Shown here: piece after piece, positions 7,696 to 13,389 of the stretch
Layout: each line of letters starts with the position of its first letter
Position numbering within the stretch: the first letter of the stretch is position 1
Notes under the pieces: generated by a model
What the model saw: the letters and a program-made list of their open reading frames with translations, nothing else
Told to the model about the DNA's origin: nothing
Database searches by the model: none
Program-made: the position numbers and the translations under genes
NCBI GenBank assembly: GCA_037384225.1
Contig: JARROD010000064.1
Location: forward strand, 1-13,389
DNA: 13,389 nucleotides
Direction of reading: 5' to 3'
DNA from: JARROD01 sp037384225
Lineage (GTDB): Bacteria > Pseudomonadota > Gammaproteobacteria > Pseudomonadales > Cellvibrionaceae

Positions 7696-7705
7696 TTAGG
7701 TTTTT
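7656..7705 (+). terminator. Terminator-like stem reading on the plus strand
   Basis: ACCTAATATCG 7656-7666 pairs with 7691-7701 (11 pairs, three of them G-U) around a 24-base loop, followed by TTTTT at 7701-7705. The T-run favours plus-strand termination although no plus-strand gene lies just upstream. The right arm overlaps the stop codon of the DUF457 gene (7696-7698), so it may also act on that gene's transcript. Confidence 0.4.
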
Positions 7706-8415
7706 ATATCCAGATTAGATTTTTCAGGTAAAAAACTTTTTTTAATCTGCTGGAATGTCTTTACGTCTGTAATAGTGCTGTAGAAGGTGGCGGATTTGGG
7801 GGCAATATAATAAGTTGACAGCACTGCTGCCGCCATCAGCACAGAAATTTTCAAGTTTGTGTAATCAAAGATTTTCAATGCCGTACCAAATGAGCGCTTG
7901 ATTCGGGCATTACTTAAATCGACGCTGTAAAGTTCATCGAGGATAAGATGAACCAGAAAACCGAGCAGCAAAAACGATCCCAGTAGCCAGGAAAAATTCG
8001 CGTTCAGCCCGCCCAGATGAAAGGCCAGATTGACAGCGGCAAAAGCAAAAAACAATCCTGCCAGAATGGAATGAAAGATACCCCTGTGAACGGTGGCGGC
8101 TTCGAACAGCGGTCGCACCGCAAAATTGATAACAGCGTAGGCCAGCACACAGCCCCCCCACAGGACCAGTGTTGAATAGCGATCGTGAAAACAGGAAAAA
8201 ATCACCACGATGGAAAACAGTGAGACGATGCTGAACACAATGTCAAGCGCAGAAGAATTGTCTGAATCGATATCCGGTAAAATACCGCCCAGAGTACCGG
8301 TAATCCAAAGTGCGATAGCCTCAGAGGAGGAGGCGATTCCGGCTCCGAGGCAGACTGTCGACAACATGCCGCTTGCGAGTGTTGCGATTTCCACGTGTCG
8401 TCGAAAGTTAGCCAC
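7696..8415 (-). CDS. YdjM/DUF457 family membrane protein, putative metal-dependent hydrolase
   Basis: Encodes 239 residues starting at GTG 8415, with GGAG ten bases upstream (around 8425-8430). The family (Pfam PF04307, LexA-regulated YdjM type) consists of inner-membrane proteins with conserved His/Asp residues thought to bind metal; substrates are unknown. Visible motifs: H7, GGILPDIDSD 43-52, HRGIFHS 110-116 and HLILDE 156-161. Four or five hydrophobic segments cover about 13-29, 54-74, 82-100, 116-133, 142-158 and 190-203. The last 35 residues are polar and probably cytoplasmic. It is transcribed away from the Mo-enzyme, with a 315-bp shared upstream region. No operon partner. Family assignment is firm; the function is not. 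Confidence 0.88.
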   Translation of the reverse strand: MANFRRHVEIATLASGMLSTVCLGAGIASSSEAIALWITGTLGGILPDIDSDNSSALDIVFSIVSLFSIVVIFSCFHDRYSTLVLWGGCVLAYAVINFAVRPLFEAATVHRGIFHSILAGLFFAFAAVNLAFHLGGLNANFSWLLGSFLLLGFLVHLILDELYSVDLSNARIKRSFGTALKIFDYTNLKISVLMAAAVLSTYYIAPKSATFYSTITDVKTFQQIKKSFLPEKSNLDIKT

Positions 8416-8730
8416 TTAAGTACAACTCCTTCATTTTTAGCATTGGATTCCAGCGCTGACTGTAACATATTTATGCATTTCAGTAGAGAGGGGCAGGCTT
8501 GGAGTGACGTAATTTTGGGGACTATGGCTCAGAGTTATACCCCATGATTAACGAAAAAAATGATGCATAAAACCCGATGTGAGGTTAAAGTCAAAGCCAA
8601 AGTCACAGCCAGTCCGGGGGAACAAGTCGATAACCAAAAGCGGTCAGAGCGATAAAGTCTGCGGAGAAGAGTAAAGTAAAAAAGTAAAGTAAAAAAGAGT
8701 AAAATAAAGAGCCGATAAAGAGCAAAGGTA
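8416..8730. promoter_or_regulatory. Divergent upstream region with A/G-rich direct repeats
   Basis: Shared upstream region of the minus-strand DUF457 gene and the plus-strand Mo-enzyme operon. Towards the Mo-enzyme it holds a 12-bp near-exact tandem repeat (AAAGTCAAAGCC 8587-8598; AAAGTCACAGCC 8599-8610) and an exact 13-bp tandem repeat AGTAAAGTAAAAA (8670-8682, 8683-8695), followed by a decayed third copy. The run 8662-8728 is almost all purine on the plus strand apart from T. Any operator for the downstream ArsR-type repressor should lie here, but no clear dyad is seen. Confidence 0.5.
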
Positions 8731-10893
8731 ATGCCGATGAGTGAGATGAGCACCCATTACAGGGCCTGCCACCTGTGTGAAGCGATCTGTGGCGTAGAGA
8801 TAAAAACCCGGGGCGATCAAATCGTTTCAATCAAAGGGGATAAAATGGATCCCTTCAGCCGTGGCCATATTTGCCCCAAAGCTATCGCTATACAGGATAT
8901 ACACAACGATCCGGACCGGCTGCGACAGCCGCTGCAGCGTGTCGGCCGCAACGGCAGCAGCCAATGGGAGCCGATAAGCTGGGAGGTGGCGTTCAAACGC
9001 ATCGGCGAGCAGCTCAATCAAATCCAGTGGCAATATGGGCGTGACGCGGTGGCGTTTTTCGCCGGTAACCCCAATGTGCACAATTTCGGAAGTATGACGC
9101 ATCTGGCGCCATTGTTGCGGCTGTTTAAAACCCGAAACCTCTACAGCGCCACCTCCCTGGACCAATTGCCGGTGCATTTGACTTCTTATTTAATGTACGG
9201 TCACAAGGATATGATTCCGGTGCCGGATATTGATGCCACCCGCTTTATGCTGATTATCGGCGCCAACCCCCTGGCCTCCAATGGCAGCATTATGACCGTC
9301 CCCGATGTAGCCAAACGTCTGCGCGCGATACAGCAGCGCGGCGGCGAACTGGTCGTCATCGACCCCCGTCGCACGGAGACGGCGGCAATAGCGGATCGAC
9401 ATTATTTCATCCGGCCCGGAACCGACGCCCTGTTATTGTTGGCGATGATCAACGCACTGTTCGAGGAAAACCGGGTTGACACTGGCCACCTGACTGACAA
9501 GCTTGTGGGATTGGCTGCCGTACAAGAGGCAGTAAAGGCCTTTACGCCGGAAAATACGGCTGCCGCGACGGGTGTCGATGCCGGTATCGCCAGAATGCTG
9601 GCCCGTGCACTGGCCAGTGCACAGGGTGGCGTCTGTTATGGGCGCATGGGGGTGTCGACTCAGGCATTCGGCACTCTGTGCCAGTGGGCGATTCAGATAC
9701 TGAATATTTTAACCGCTAACCTCGATCGCACCGGGGGGACGCTGGTCACGCACCCGGCTTTTGGCATGGTGGTGCCGGGCCCATCGGGGCGCGGGCATTT
9801 TGGGCGTTGGGCGAGCCGAGTCAGCGGCCTGCCGGAGTTCAGCGGCGAGCTGCCGAGCACGGTATTGGCCGAAGAAATACTGACACCGGGGGAGGGGCAG
9901 GTCAGGGCATTGCTGACCATGGCCGGCAATCCGGTGCTGTCGGCGCCTAACGGCAGACAATTGGATCTGGGGTTGGAACAGCTGGACTTTATGGTCAGTA
10001 TTGACGTGTACATCAACGAAACCACTCGCCATGCCGATATCATATTGCCACCTACCAGCCCGTTGGAGCACGACCACTATGATATTGCTTTCAATCGCCT
10101 GGCTGTTCGCAACGTCGCGCGCTACAATGCGCCGGTGTTTGAATCCGCTCCGGAGAGCCTTCACGATTGGCAGGTTTTGAACGGTATTGCCGCCCACTAC
10201 GCGGCGGTTGGAGAAACGGATTTTAAGCCCGCGCCCGAGCCTCACCAAATAGTCGATCACGGCATCCGCAAGGGGTTTTACAGCGAGGCCGCCGGTCACC
10301 CCCTGGCGTTGACTTTGGACAAACTGCGGGAGTATCCGCACGGCCTGGATCTCGGACCTTTACAACCCTCGCTGTCAGAGCGAATTTGCACCGATGACGG
10401 TATGATTCAACTGGCACCTGAAATCATTCTCCGGGATATTTCGCGGGCGCTTGAATTTATATCGTCATTGCCCGAGCGGACCCGAGACCAACAGTTACTG
10501 TTGATTGGTCGCCGTCATGTGCGCAGCAACAACTCCTGGATGCACAATGCTCGGCGGTTGATCAAAGGCAAACCGCGCTGGCAGCTATTGATGCACCCGC
10601 GGGACATGCGGGCCCGGCAGATCAGCGACGGTGAAAAAGTCCATATTCGCTCGCGGATTGGACGTGTTTCCGTGGAAGTCGTCGCCAGTGAGGAGATGAT
10701 GCCGGGCGTGGTAAGCCTGCCGCACGGCTGGGGGCATCAGCGTCAAGGGGTGCGGCTGAACATTGCCAGTGAGCAGGGAGGCGTCAGTTGCAATGACTTG
10801 ACCGACCATAAGCTGTATGACGCTGTTTCCGGTAACTCGGCGCTAAATGGTGTGCCGGTGGAAATTTTTAAATTGGAACCGGCGCATGTCTAA
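8731..10893 (+). CDS. Molybdopterin oxidoreductase, DMSO-reductase superfamily, cytoplasmic
   Basis: Encodes 720 residues. The N-terminal 4Fe-4S domain is complete: C13-x2-C16-x3-C20-x27-C48. Then come typical bis-MGD binding stretches: IGANPLASNGS 176-186, VVIDPRRTETA 208-218, IRPGTDALLLLAM 227-239, TMAGNP in the middle domain and SLPHGWGHQ in the C-terminal dinucleotide-binding domain. There is no twin-arginine signal, so it is cytoplasmic. The Mo-ligand position appears to fall in ATSLDQLP (140-147), where neither Cys nor Sec is present, so it is not a classic Nap/Nas/FdhF enzyme. In-frame ATGs occur at 8731, 8737 and 8746; AAAGG at 8724-8728 suits 8737 best. The stop overlaps the start of an SqrR/BigR-like repressor by 8 bp. 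No electron-transfer subunit is encoded nearby. Substrate unknown; a sulfur compound is my inference from the regulator. Confidence 0.93.
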   Translation: MPMSEMSTHYRACHLCEAICGVEIKTRGDQIVSIKGDKMDPFSRGHICPKAIAIQDIHNDPDRLRQPLQRVGRNGSSQWEPISWEVAFKRIGEQLNQIQWQYGRDAVAFFAGNPNVHNFGSMTHLAPLLRLFKTRNLYSATSLDQLPVHLTSYLMYGHKDMIPVPDIDATRFMLIIGANPLASNGSIMTVPDVAKRLRAIQQRGGELVVIDPRRTETAAIADRHYFIRPGTDALLLLAMINALFEENRVDTGHLTDKLVGLAAVQEAVKAFTPENTAAATGVDAGIARMLARALASAQGGVCYGRMGVSTQAFGTLCQWAIQILNILTANLDRTGGTLVTHPAFGMVVPGPSGRGHFGRWASRVSGLPEFSGELPSTVLAEEILTPGEGQVRALLTMAGNPVLSAPNGRQLDLGLEQLDFMVSIDVYINETTRHADIILPPTSPLEHDHYDIAFNRLAVRNVARYNAPVFESAPESLHDWQVLNGIAAHYAAVGETDFKPAPEPHQIVDHGIRKGFYSEAAGHPLALTLDKLREYPHGLDLGPLQPSLSERICTDDGMIQLAPEIILRDISRALEFISSLPERTRDQQLLLIGRRHVRSNNSWMHNARRLIKGKPRWQLLMHPRDMRARQISDGEKVHIRSRIGRVSVEVVASEEMMPGVVSLPHGWGHQRQGVRLNIASEQGGVSCNDLTDHKLYDAVSGNSALNGVPVEIFKLEPAHV

Positions 10894-11218
10894 AGCAATC
10901 CAGCCAGTGTTAGCCAGCGTGGATAGGAACGCGATGCAGCAGCAGGCTAAAAACGCCGCCAATCTTTTAAAAAAGCTCAGCAACGAAAACCGACTGCTGA
11001 TATTGTGTACGCTGATGGACGGTGAATTATCCGTTGGTGAACTCAACGAGCGCGTACCCCTCAGTCAATCCGCGTTATCCCAGCACCTGGCTTCACTGCG
11101 TGCCGCGAATCTGGTTCAGACCAGAAGAGAAGCGCAGACGATTTATTACAGCCTACTGGGGGATGATGCGATAACGGTTATTGAGACACTCCATGCGATA
11201 TTTTGCGCGGACACTTAG
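10886..11218 (+). CDS. ArsR-family repressor, SqrR/BigR/YgaV persulfide-sensor type
   Basis: Encodes 110 residues from ATG 10886, inside the last codons of the Mo-enzyme (overlap ATGTCTAA), so translation is probably coupled; GGAA precedes at 10875-10878. A longer frame from 10847 is less likely. Winged helix: LSNENRLLILCTLMDGELSV 31-50, recognition helix SQSALSQHLASLR 60-72, wing TRREAQTIYYSLL 79-91. The metal-site motif ELCVCDL of As/Cd sensors is absent (ELSVGELN here). The protein has exactly two cysteines, C41 and C107, the positions that form the tetrasulfide link in SqrR and correspond to the redox pair of BigR and YgaV. It therefore probably senses reactive sulfur and derepresses its own operon. 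Sensor type well supported by motif; target sites not seen. Confidence 0.9.
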   Translation: MSKAIQPVLASVDRNAMQQQAKNAANLLKKLSNENRLLILCTLMDGELSVGELNERVPLSQSALSQHLASLRAANLVQTRREAQTIYYSLLGDDAITVIETLHAIFCADT

Positions 11219-11365
11219 CCTGCTGGATACCTTTAAAAAACGTGGATAAATCATTGCGTGCATAAATTTTTGTACTGAGACGTTTCTATGCGGCAAAAAA
11301 ATCACGCGACAAAAAATTTACGAAAGCTTGCTGCAATGATTAATTGCACACAGCTGGAAAAATAA

Positions 11366-11394
11366 AAAAGGCTTACCAAAAGGGGAAGCCTTTT
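11366..11394. terminator. Intrinsic bidirectional terminator
   Basis: AAAAGGCTT 11366-11374 pairs with AAGCCTTTT 11386-11394 around an 11-base loop that can zip up two more C-G pairs. It has T-rich 3' sides on both strands. It lies about 150 bp beyond the repressor stop, with no gene between, and probably ends the Mo-enzyme operon. Confidence 0.75.
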
Positions 11395-11643
11395 ATTGCC
11401 AATACAGGGAAATCAAGGTGATAATCACAACAGCTCAATGTAGTTTAATTCTCAAATTTAAACTTTGTCCAGTAAGTTTTGTGAAATGTTAGACAGATTT
11501 ATAATAGTCGGCGTATAGTTTTAGTTGGTTGAATTTGCACTGAAGTTGGTTAAGTAATTTAGAACATAAAGAGCAAATCTTTGAAAGTAATTACTGATTT
11601 ATTTTTATAAAATCAAAGAATTTTTTCTGTGTGTAGTAACCTC

Positions 11644-11744
11644 GTAACTTCTCAATAACCCGGGGCAGGCACAGTGTCAGGCCAACTACCTCCGGATGGC
11701 CGCCGGATCGAAGGCACAAATACCCCGGGTTATTGAGAAGCTAC
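11644..11744. repeat. 101-bp element bounded by 24-bp inverted repeats
   Basis: The 18-bp core CTTCTCAATAACCCGGGG at 11648-11665 is repeated in perfect inversion at 11723-11740. With flanking bases the arms extend to 24 bp with two mismatches (11644-11667 and 11721-11744). The 53-base interior is GC-rich, unlike its surroundings, and contains a second dyad TCCGG 11691-11695 / CCGGA 11703-11707. No coding frame and no T-run. It resembles a MITE-like or REP-like mobile palindrome more than a terminator. Confidence 0.65.
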
Positions 11745-11804
11745 TGCTGGATGTAGACCGTAATCAATGAGATGTAAAACGGAATCCCCTGTCGCTAATT
11801 TCTT

Positions 11805-12227
11805 TTAATGAAATAGCTGCTTTGCCGAGGTTTCGGCCGCTCGATCTGTTTGCGCAATCAGTCGGTGTATTTTTGCCACTTTGCCCCGTTGACCCAGGTA
11901 AGAGGCGAGGCTAAAAAGCGATACATCGAGGTTGGCCAACGCGGCTACACGCACCTGGCGTTGTCGCCACTGTTGAAGGCACAGCCCCAGCATTTTTTGA
12001 TGCAGACTTCTGACAGCCTTTTCCGCCGCTTCCACCGCGCCCATTGCGCACAGTGTTGCAAACAGATTGTGCCCCGCCAAAGCCCACATATCGACGGCCG
12101 TGCAGCGACTGGTGGTAAGGGGATTTTCCTGTTCAACCAGCCAATCGGCAATTTCCCTGGCCGCCCCGAAACACTGGAAAGCCTTGGGAAAGTGTTGATG
12201 CCGATAGGCTTCGACACCTTGAAACAT
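11805..12227 (-). CDS. TPR-like protein, possibly frameshifted at its start
   Basis: The open frame from ATG 12227 gives 140 residues. Residues 2-27 (GVEAYRHQHFPKAFQCFGAA...) fit a TPR helix pair, and 46-75 and 96-128 look like further helical repeats, so it is probably an all-helical cytoplasmic scaffold. Upstream of ATG 12227 the same frame continues without a stop and reads like coding sequence (TSKVAQKNWNTF), but it has no start codon. In another frame, ATG 12294 reads MSTPPDPAYKNI and stops. Removing one base from a five-A tract (12263-12267) would join the two into a 162-residue protein. A Fur-box-like site lies 30 bp before that ATG. Either the gene is mutated, the base call is wrong, or translation starts at 12227 or shifts frame. 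Specific function unknown. Confidence 0.7.
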   Translation of the reverse strand: MFQGVEAYRHQHFPKAFQCFGAAREIADWLVEQENPLTTSRCTAVDMWALAGHNLFATLCAMGAVEAAEKAVRSLHQKMLGLCLQQWRQRQVRVAALANLDVSLFSLASYLGQRGKVAKIHRLIAQTDRAAETSAKQLFH

Positions 12228-12297
12228 AAACGTATTCCAGTTTTTCTGAGCGACTTTAGATGTTTTTGTAAGCTGGGTCTGGTGGTGTGGACATAAA

Positions 12298-12315
12298 AGA
12301 GGGATAAATCCCTCT
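12298..12315 (-). terminator. Perfect hairpin in the leader of the TPR-like gene
   Basis: AGAGGGAT 12298-12305 and ATCCCTCT 12308-12315 form a perfect 8-bp inverted repeat. Reading on the minus strand it is followed by a short T-run and then by ATG 12294. It could be an attenuator, a translation block or an operator dyad. Confidence 0.4.
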
Positions 12316-12324
12316 GAATCAAAT

Positions 12325-12343
12325 AGTAATGATTATTATTTAC
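12325..12343 (-). promoter_or_regulatory. Fur-box-like site overlapping a promoter
   Basis: On the minus strand the 19 bases GTAAATAATAATCATTACT match the classical Fur consensus GATAATGATAATCATTATC at 14 of 19 positions. TTTACA (plus-strand 12344-12349) could be the -35 box and bases near 12321-12330 the -10, so the site would block the promoter. It lies just upstream of the TPR-like gene, suggesting repression by iron-loaded Fur. The match is by eye. Confidence 0.5.
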
Positions 12344-12354
12344 TGTAAAGAGGT

Positions 12355-12373
12355 GCCTTGACCGAGTCAAGGC
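12355..12373. repeat. 8-bp hairpin, 3-base loop
   Basis: GCCTTGAC 12355-12362 and GTCAAGGC 12366-12373 are perfectly inverted around CGA. It lies upstream of the Fur-like promoter and has no T-run. A protein-binding dyad or minor structural repeat; role unknown. Confidence 0.4.
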
Positions 12374-12515
12374 TGAAATCAGATAAACGGTGTAAATATA
12401 TCCAAAGTGTTTGATGTGAGTGGGGTTGTTGCATTATTTTTGATCAATCAGGTTGTGAAAGGGTGTAAGTTACTGAAAGTGTGCCTATTTTTTTCGAAAT
12501 GTTTTATTTCAGTGC

Positions 12516-12544
12516 TTGACTCGGATATGTCAAATCACTAGTAT
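12516..12544 (+). promoter_or_regulatory. Promoter of tRNA-Arg
   Basis: TTGACT at 12516-12521, a 17-base spacer and TAGTAT at 12539-12544 form a sigma-70-type promoter. The bases after it (ACGCGGCCTC) are GC-rich, like the discriminator of stringently controlled stable-RNA promoters. Transcription would start near 12551, giving a leader of about 78 bases. Confidence 0.6.
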
Positions 12545-12548
12545 ACGC

Positions 12549-12623
12549 GGCCTCGACACAGTGTACTTTCACGGAAGCGATTGAAAGTCGGGCAATGGAA
12601 GGTCTATGTATCAGTGTCGAGCC
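12549..12623 (+). other. Nested hairpin in the tRNA leader
   Basis: CTCGACAC 12552-12559 pairs with GTGTCGAG 12614-12621, extendable by two G-C pairs past one bulge. Inside, ACTTTCA 12565-12571 pairs with TGAAAGT 12582-12588. The fold occupies nearly all of the leader between promoter and tRNA and may help 5' processing. Confidence 0.45.
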
Positions 12624-12628
12624 GATAC

Positions 12629-12705
12629 GCGCTCATAGCTCAGCTGGATAGAGTACCTGGCTACGAACCAGGCGGTCGGAGGTTCGAATCCTCCTGAGCG
12701 CGCCA
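12629..12705 (+). tRNA. tRNA-Arg (anticodon ACG)
   Basis: A 77-base gene with encoded CCA (12703-12705). Acceptor stem GCGCTCA 12629-12635 pairs with TGAGCGC 12695-12701, discriminator G12702. Anticodon stem CCTGG/CCAGG with loop CTACGAA gives anticodon ACG, normally edited to ICG, reading CGU, CGC and CGA. T arm GGAGG-TTCGAAT-CCTCC. All stems are intact, so the gene should be functional. tRNA genes are common integration sites, and an integrase remnant follows about 140 bp downstream. Confidence 0.97.
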
Positions 12706-12710
12706 ATTTC

Positions 12711-12738
12711 AAGGGCTGCAGCGATGTAGCCTTTTTTT
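12711..12738 (+). terminator. Intrinsic terminator of tRNA-Arg
   Basis: Stem 12711-12720 pairs with 12725-12734 around loop GCGA (core GGCTGCA/TGTAGCC with one G-U pair), followed by seven T's at 12732-12738. It starts five bases after the tRNA CCA. A textbook terminator. Confidence 0.88.
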
Positions 12739-12842
12739 ATTTCTAATAAAACTGAAAAATTCTAATAGATCCACTGCTGCACGCCACAGGCTTTGCGGCA
12801 AACCCGGGTCAATCGAAATAAACCAGAGCCCCTGTGTCGCCC

Positions 12843-13270
12843 TCAAATTTCCTCCGGCCGGTTGCGGTAGTGCTTGGTCGTCACGGCCGGAGAGGTATGT
12901 CGCAAATAGCGGCTGGCGGCTTCCAACGTCTCTCTTTCAACCGCCTTTGCCCGCAGGTCATGTTCCCTGAATCGTTCACACAAGCCCTGCGCGACGGCTT
13001 TGCGCATGTATCGACCCCATATCGAGTCAAAACCGTTGGTATTGCCATCGGCATCGATGTACGGGCGGTAGCGGCGAGCAAAGAAGAGTGGCCGGTTTCC
13101 GATTCTGGGTGGGTGAGTTTTTAAGATTTCCTCTGTGATCGCGCGCAGATCCGGTGTCCATCGTACAAGGAAACGATCCCTGGGATTTGGTTTTGAGATC
13201 GCCGTTAAGCCGTGGATCCAGGTAGCGGTAATCCACACCCATTACCTGTCCGGTGATGATATCGCGACAG
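12843..13270 (-). pseudogene. Tyrosine recombinase (phage-type integrase) C-terminal remnant
   Basis: The frame ending at 12843 carries the second half of an integrase catalytic domain: RFLVRWTPDLRAI, then EHDLRAKAV (the H-x-x-R box) and RHTSPAVTTKHYRNRPEEI with the presumed nucleophile Tyr, ending in TGA. The preceding part lies in a different frame: CRDIITGQVMG, then NGDLKTKS, resembling the usual TGQR...KT region with the catalytic Arg replaced by Val. The frames switch near 13180-13190, a frameshift. Everything N-terminal is missing: at 13271 the sequence changes to what looks like the end of an IS200/IS605-type element. Three defects mark it as dead. It points towards tRNA-Arg, the normal layout of an element integrated at a tRNA. 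Confidence 0.8.
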
Positions 13271-13389
13271 TTGACATCCTCCTCTCCCTAAAGGGAGAGG
13301 ATTCCCGCTAGTCAAATGACCGCAGGTTCGAACCCATCGCTGAGCTTTCCGGTTCCTGCTTCACAGAGTTTGGCAACCCAATGCTCTCC
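13271..13389 (-). mobile_element. Right end of an IS200/IS605-type (tnpB) element, partial
   Basis: Minus-strand reading gives a short tail after a stop codon, then GGGAATCCTCTCCCT, a 9-bp perfect hairpin (CCTCTCCCT 13281-13289 / AGGGAGAGG 13292-13300), then AGGATGTCAA ending at 13271. A subterminal hairpin followed by a TCAA-type end is typical of IS200/IS605-group right ends, which have no terminal inverted repeats. In TnpB elements this is also the 3' part of the omega RNA. The element continues beyond 13389, so its left end and transposase cannot be checked. Recognition is by pattern. Confidence 0.55.
13308..13388 (-). CDS. Probable TnpB C-terminal tail (partial)
   Basis: The minus-strand frame entering from the right edge encodes 26 residues, including GLPNSVKQEPESSAMG, and stops at TAG 13308-13310, a few bases before the element's hairpin. 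Low-complexity tails with a KQEP-like motif just before the right end are common in proteobacterial TnpB (OrfB) proteins, but the catalytic RuvC-like and zinc-finger parts would be outside the window. Assigned mainly from its position. Confidence 0.35.
   Translation of the reverse strand, partial: ESIGLPNSVKQEPESSAMGSNLRSFD

Larger units (their letters stand above)
11219..11804. other. Gene-free region of about 590 bp
   Basis: No credible coding frame on either strand. Apart from the terminator (11366-11394) and the palindromic element (11644-11744), it is AT-rich, with a small dyad TGCAAT/ATTGCA at 11332-11348. No promoter can be assigned with confidence. Confidence 0.6.

Noticed and set aside
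10886..11218. Arsenic- or cadmium-sensing ArsR/SmtB
   Set aside because: The ELCVCDL metal motif is missing; the cysteine pattern fits persulfide sensors instead.
11850..12296. 148-codon plus-strand frame opposite the TPR-like gene
   Set aside because: It has no family resemblance, while the minus-strand frame has TPR-like helices and a promoter on its own side.
13323..13333. Second copy of the tRNA T-loop (AGGTTCGAA) as an attachment-site repeat
   Set aside because: Only about nine bases match the tRNA, and they lie within the probable TnpB tail; too short, likely chance.

Overview
The window looks like chromosomal DNA of a marine-type gammaproteobacterium. This rests on gene content and protein style only: a two-receiver hybrid histidine kinase, a chemoreceptor, a periplasmic alpha-carbonic anhydrase, a Fur-box-like site and a bacterial tRNA-Arg. 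No gene fixes the genus.

Layout, left to right. (1) 1-280 is gene-poor and holds three 19-bp tandem repeats inside a broken inverted repeat. (2) 374-1555, plus strand, is a three-gene cassette: two tandem paralogues of a small protein family I do not recognise, then an MbtH-like protein, the chaperone of NRPS adenylation domains. No NRPS is visible. (3) 1618-8415, minus strand, carries a hybrid sensor kinase, a methyl-accepting chemotaxis protein, an alpha-carbonic anhydrase (the last two probably one transcript) and a YdjM/DUF457 membrane protein. (4) 8731-11218, plus strand, is a two-gene operon with an 8-bp overlap: a cytoplasmic molybdopterin/4Fe-4S oxidoreductase and an ArsR-family repressor. 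The repressor keeps the two cysteines (C41, C107) of SqrR/BigR/YgaV-type persulfide sensors. (5) 11219-11804 has no gene but contains a bidirectional terminator and a 101-bp element bounded by near-perfect 24-bp inverted repeats. (6) 11805-12294, minus strand, is a TPR-like gene behind a Fur-box-like promoter, possibly frameshifted near its start. (7) 12516-13389 is a tRNA-Arg(ACG) gene with promoter and terminator, then a decayed tyrosine-integrase gene pointing at the tRNA. That gene appears to be interrupted at 13271 by the right end of an IS200/IS605-type (TnpB) element that runs off the window.

Most likely connections: the Mo-enzyme is probably controlled by, and acts in, reactive-sulfur metabolism. 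Carbonic anhydrase and the chemoreceptor may link CO2/bicarbonate or pH to taxis. The MbtH cassette probably serves an NRPS encoded elsewhere. The right edge is the start of an old integrated element at tRNA-Arg. All functional links are inference from sequence and gene order.
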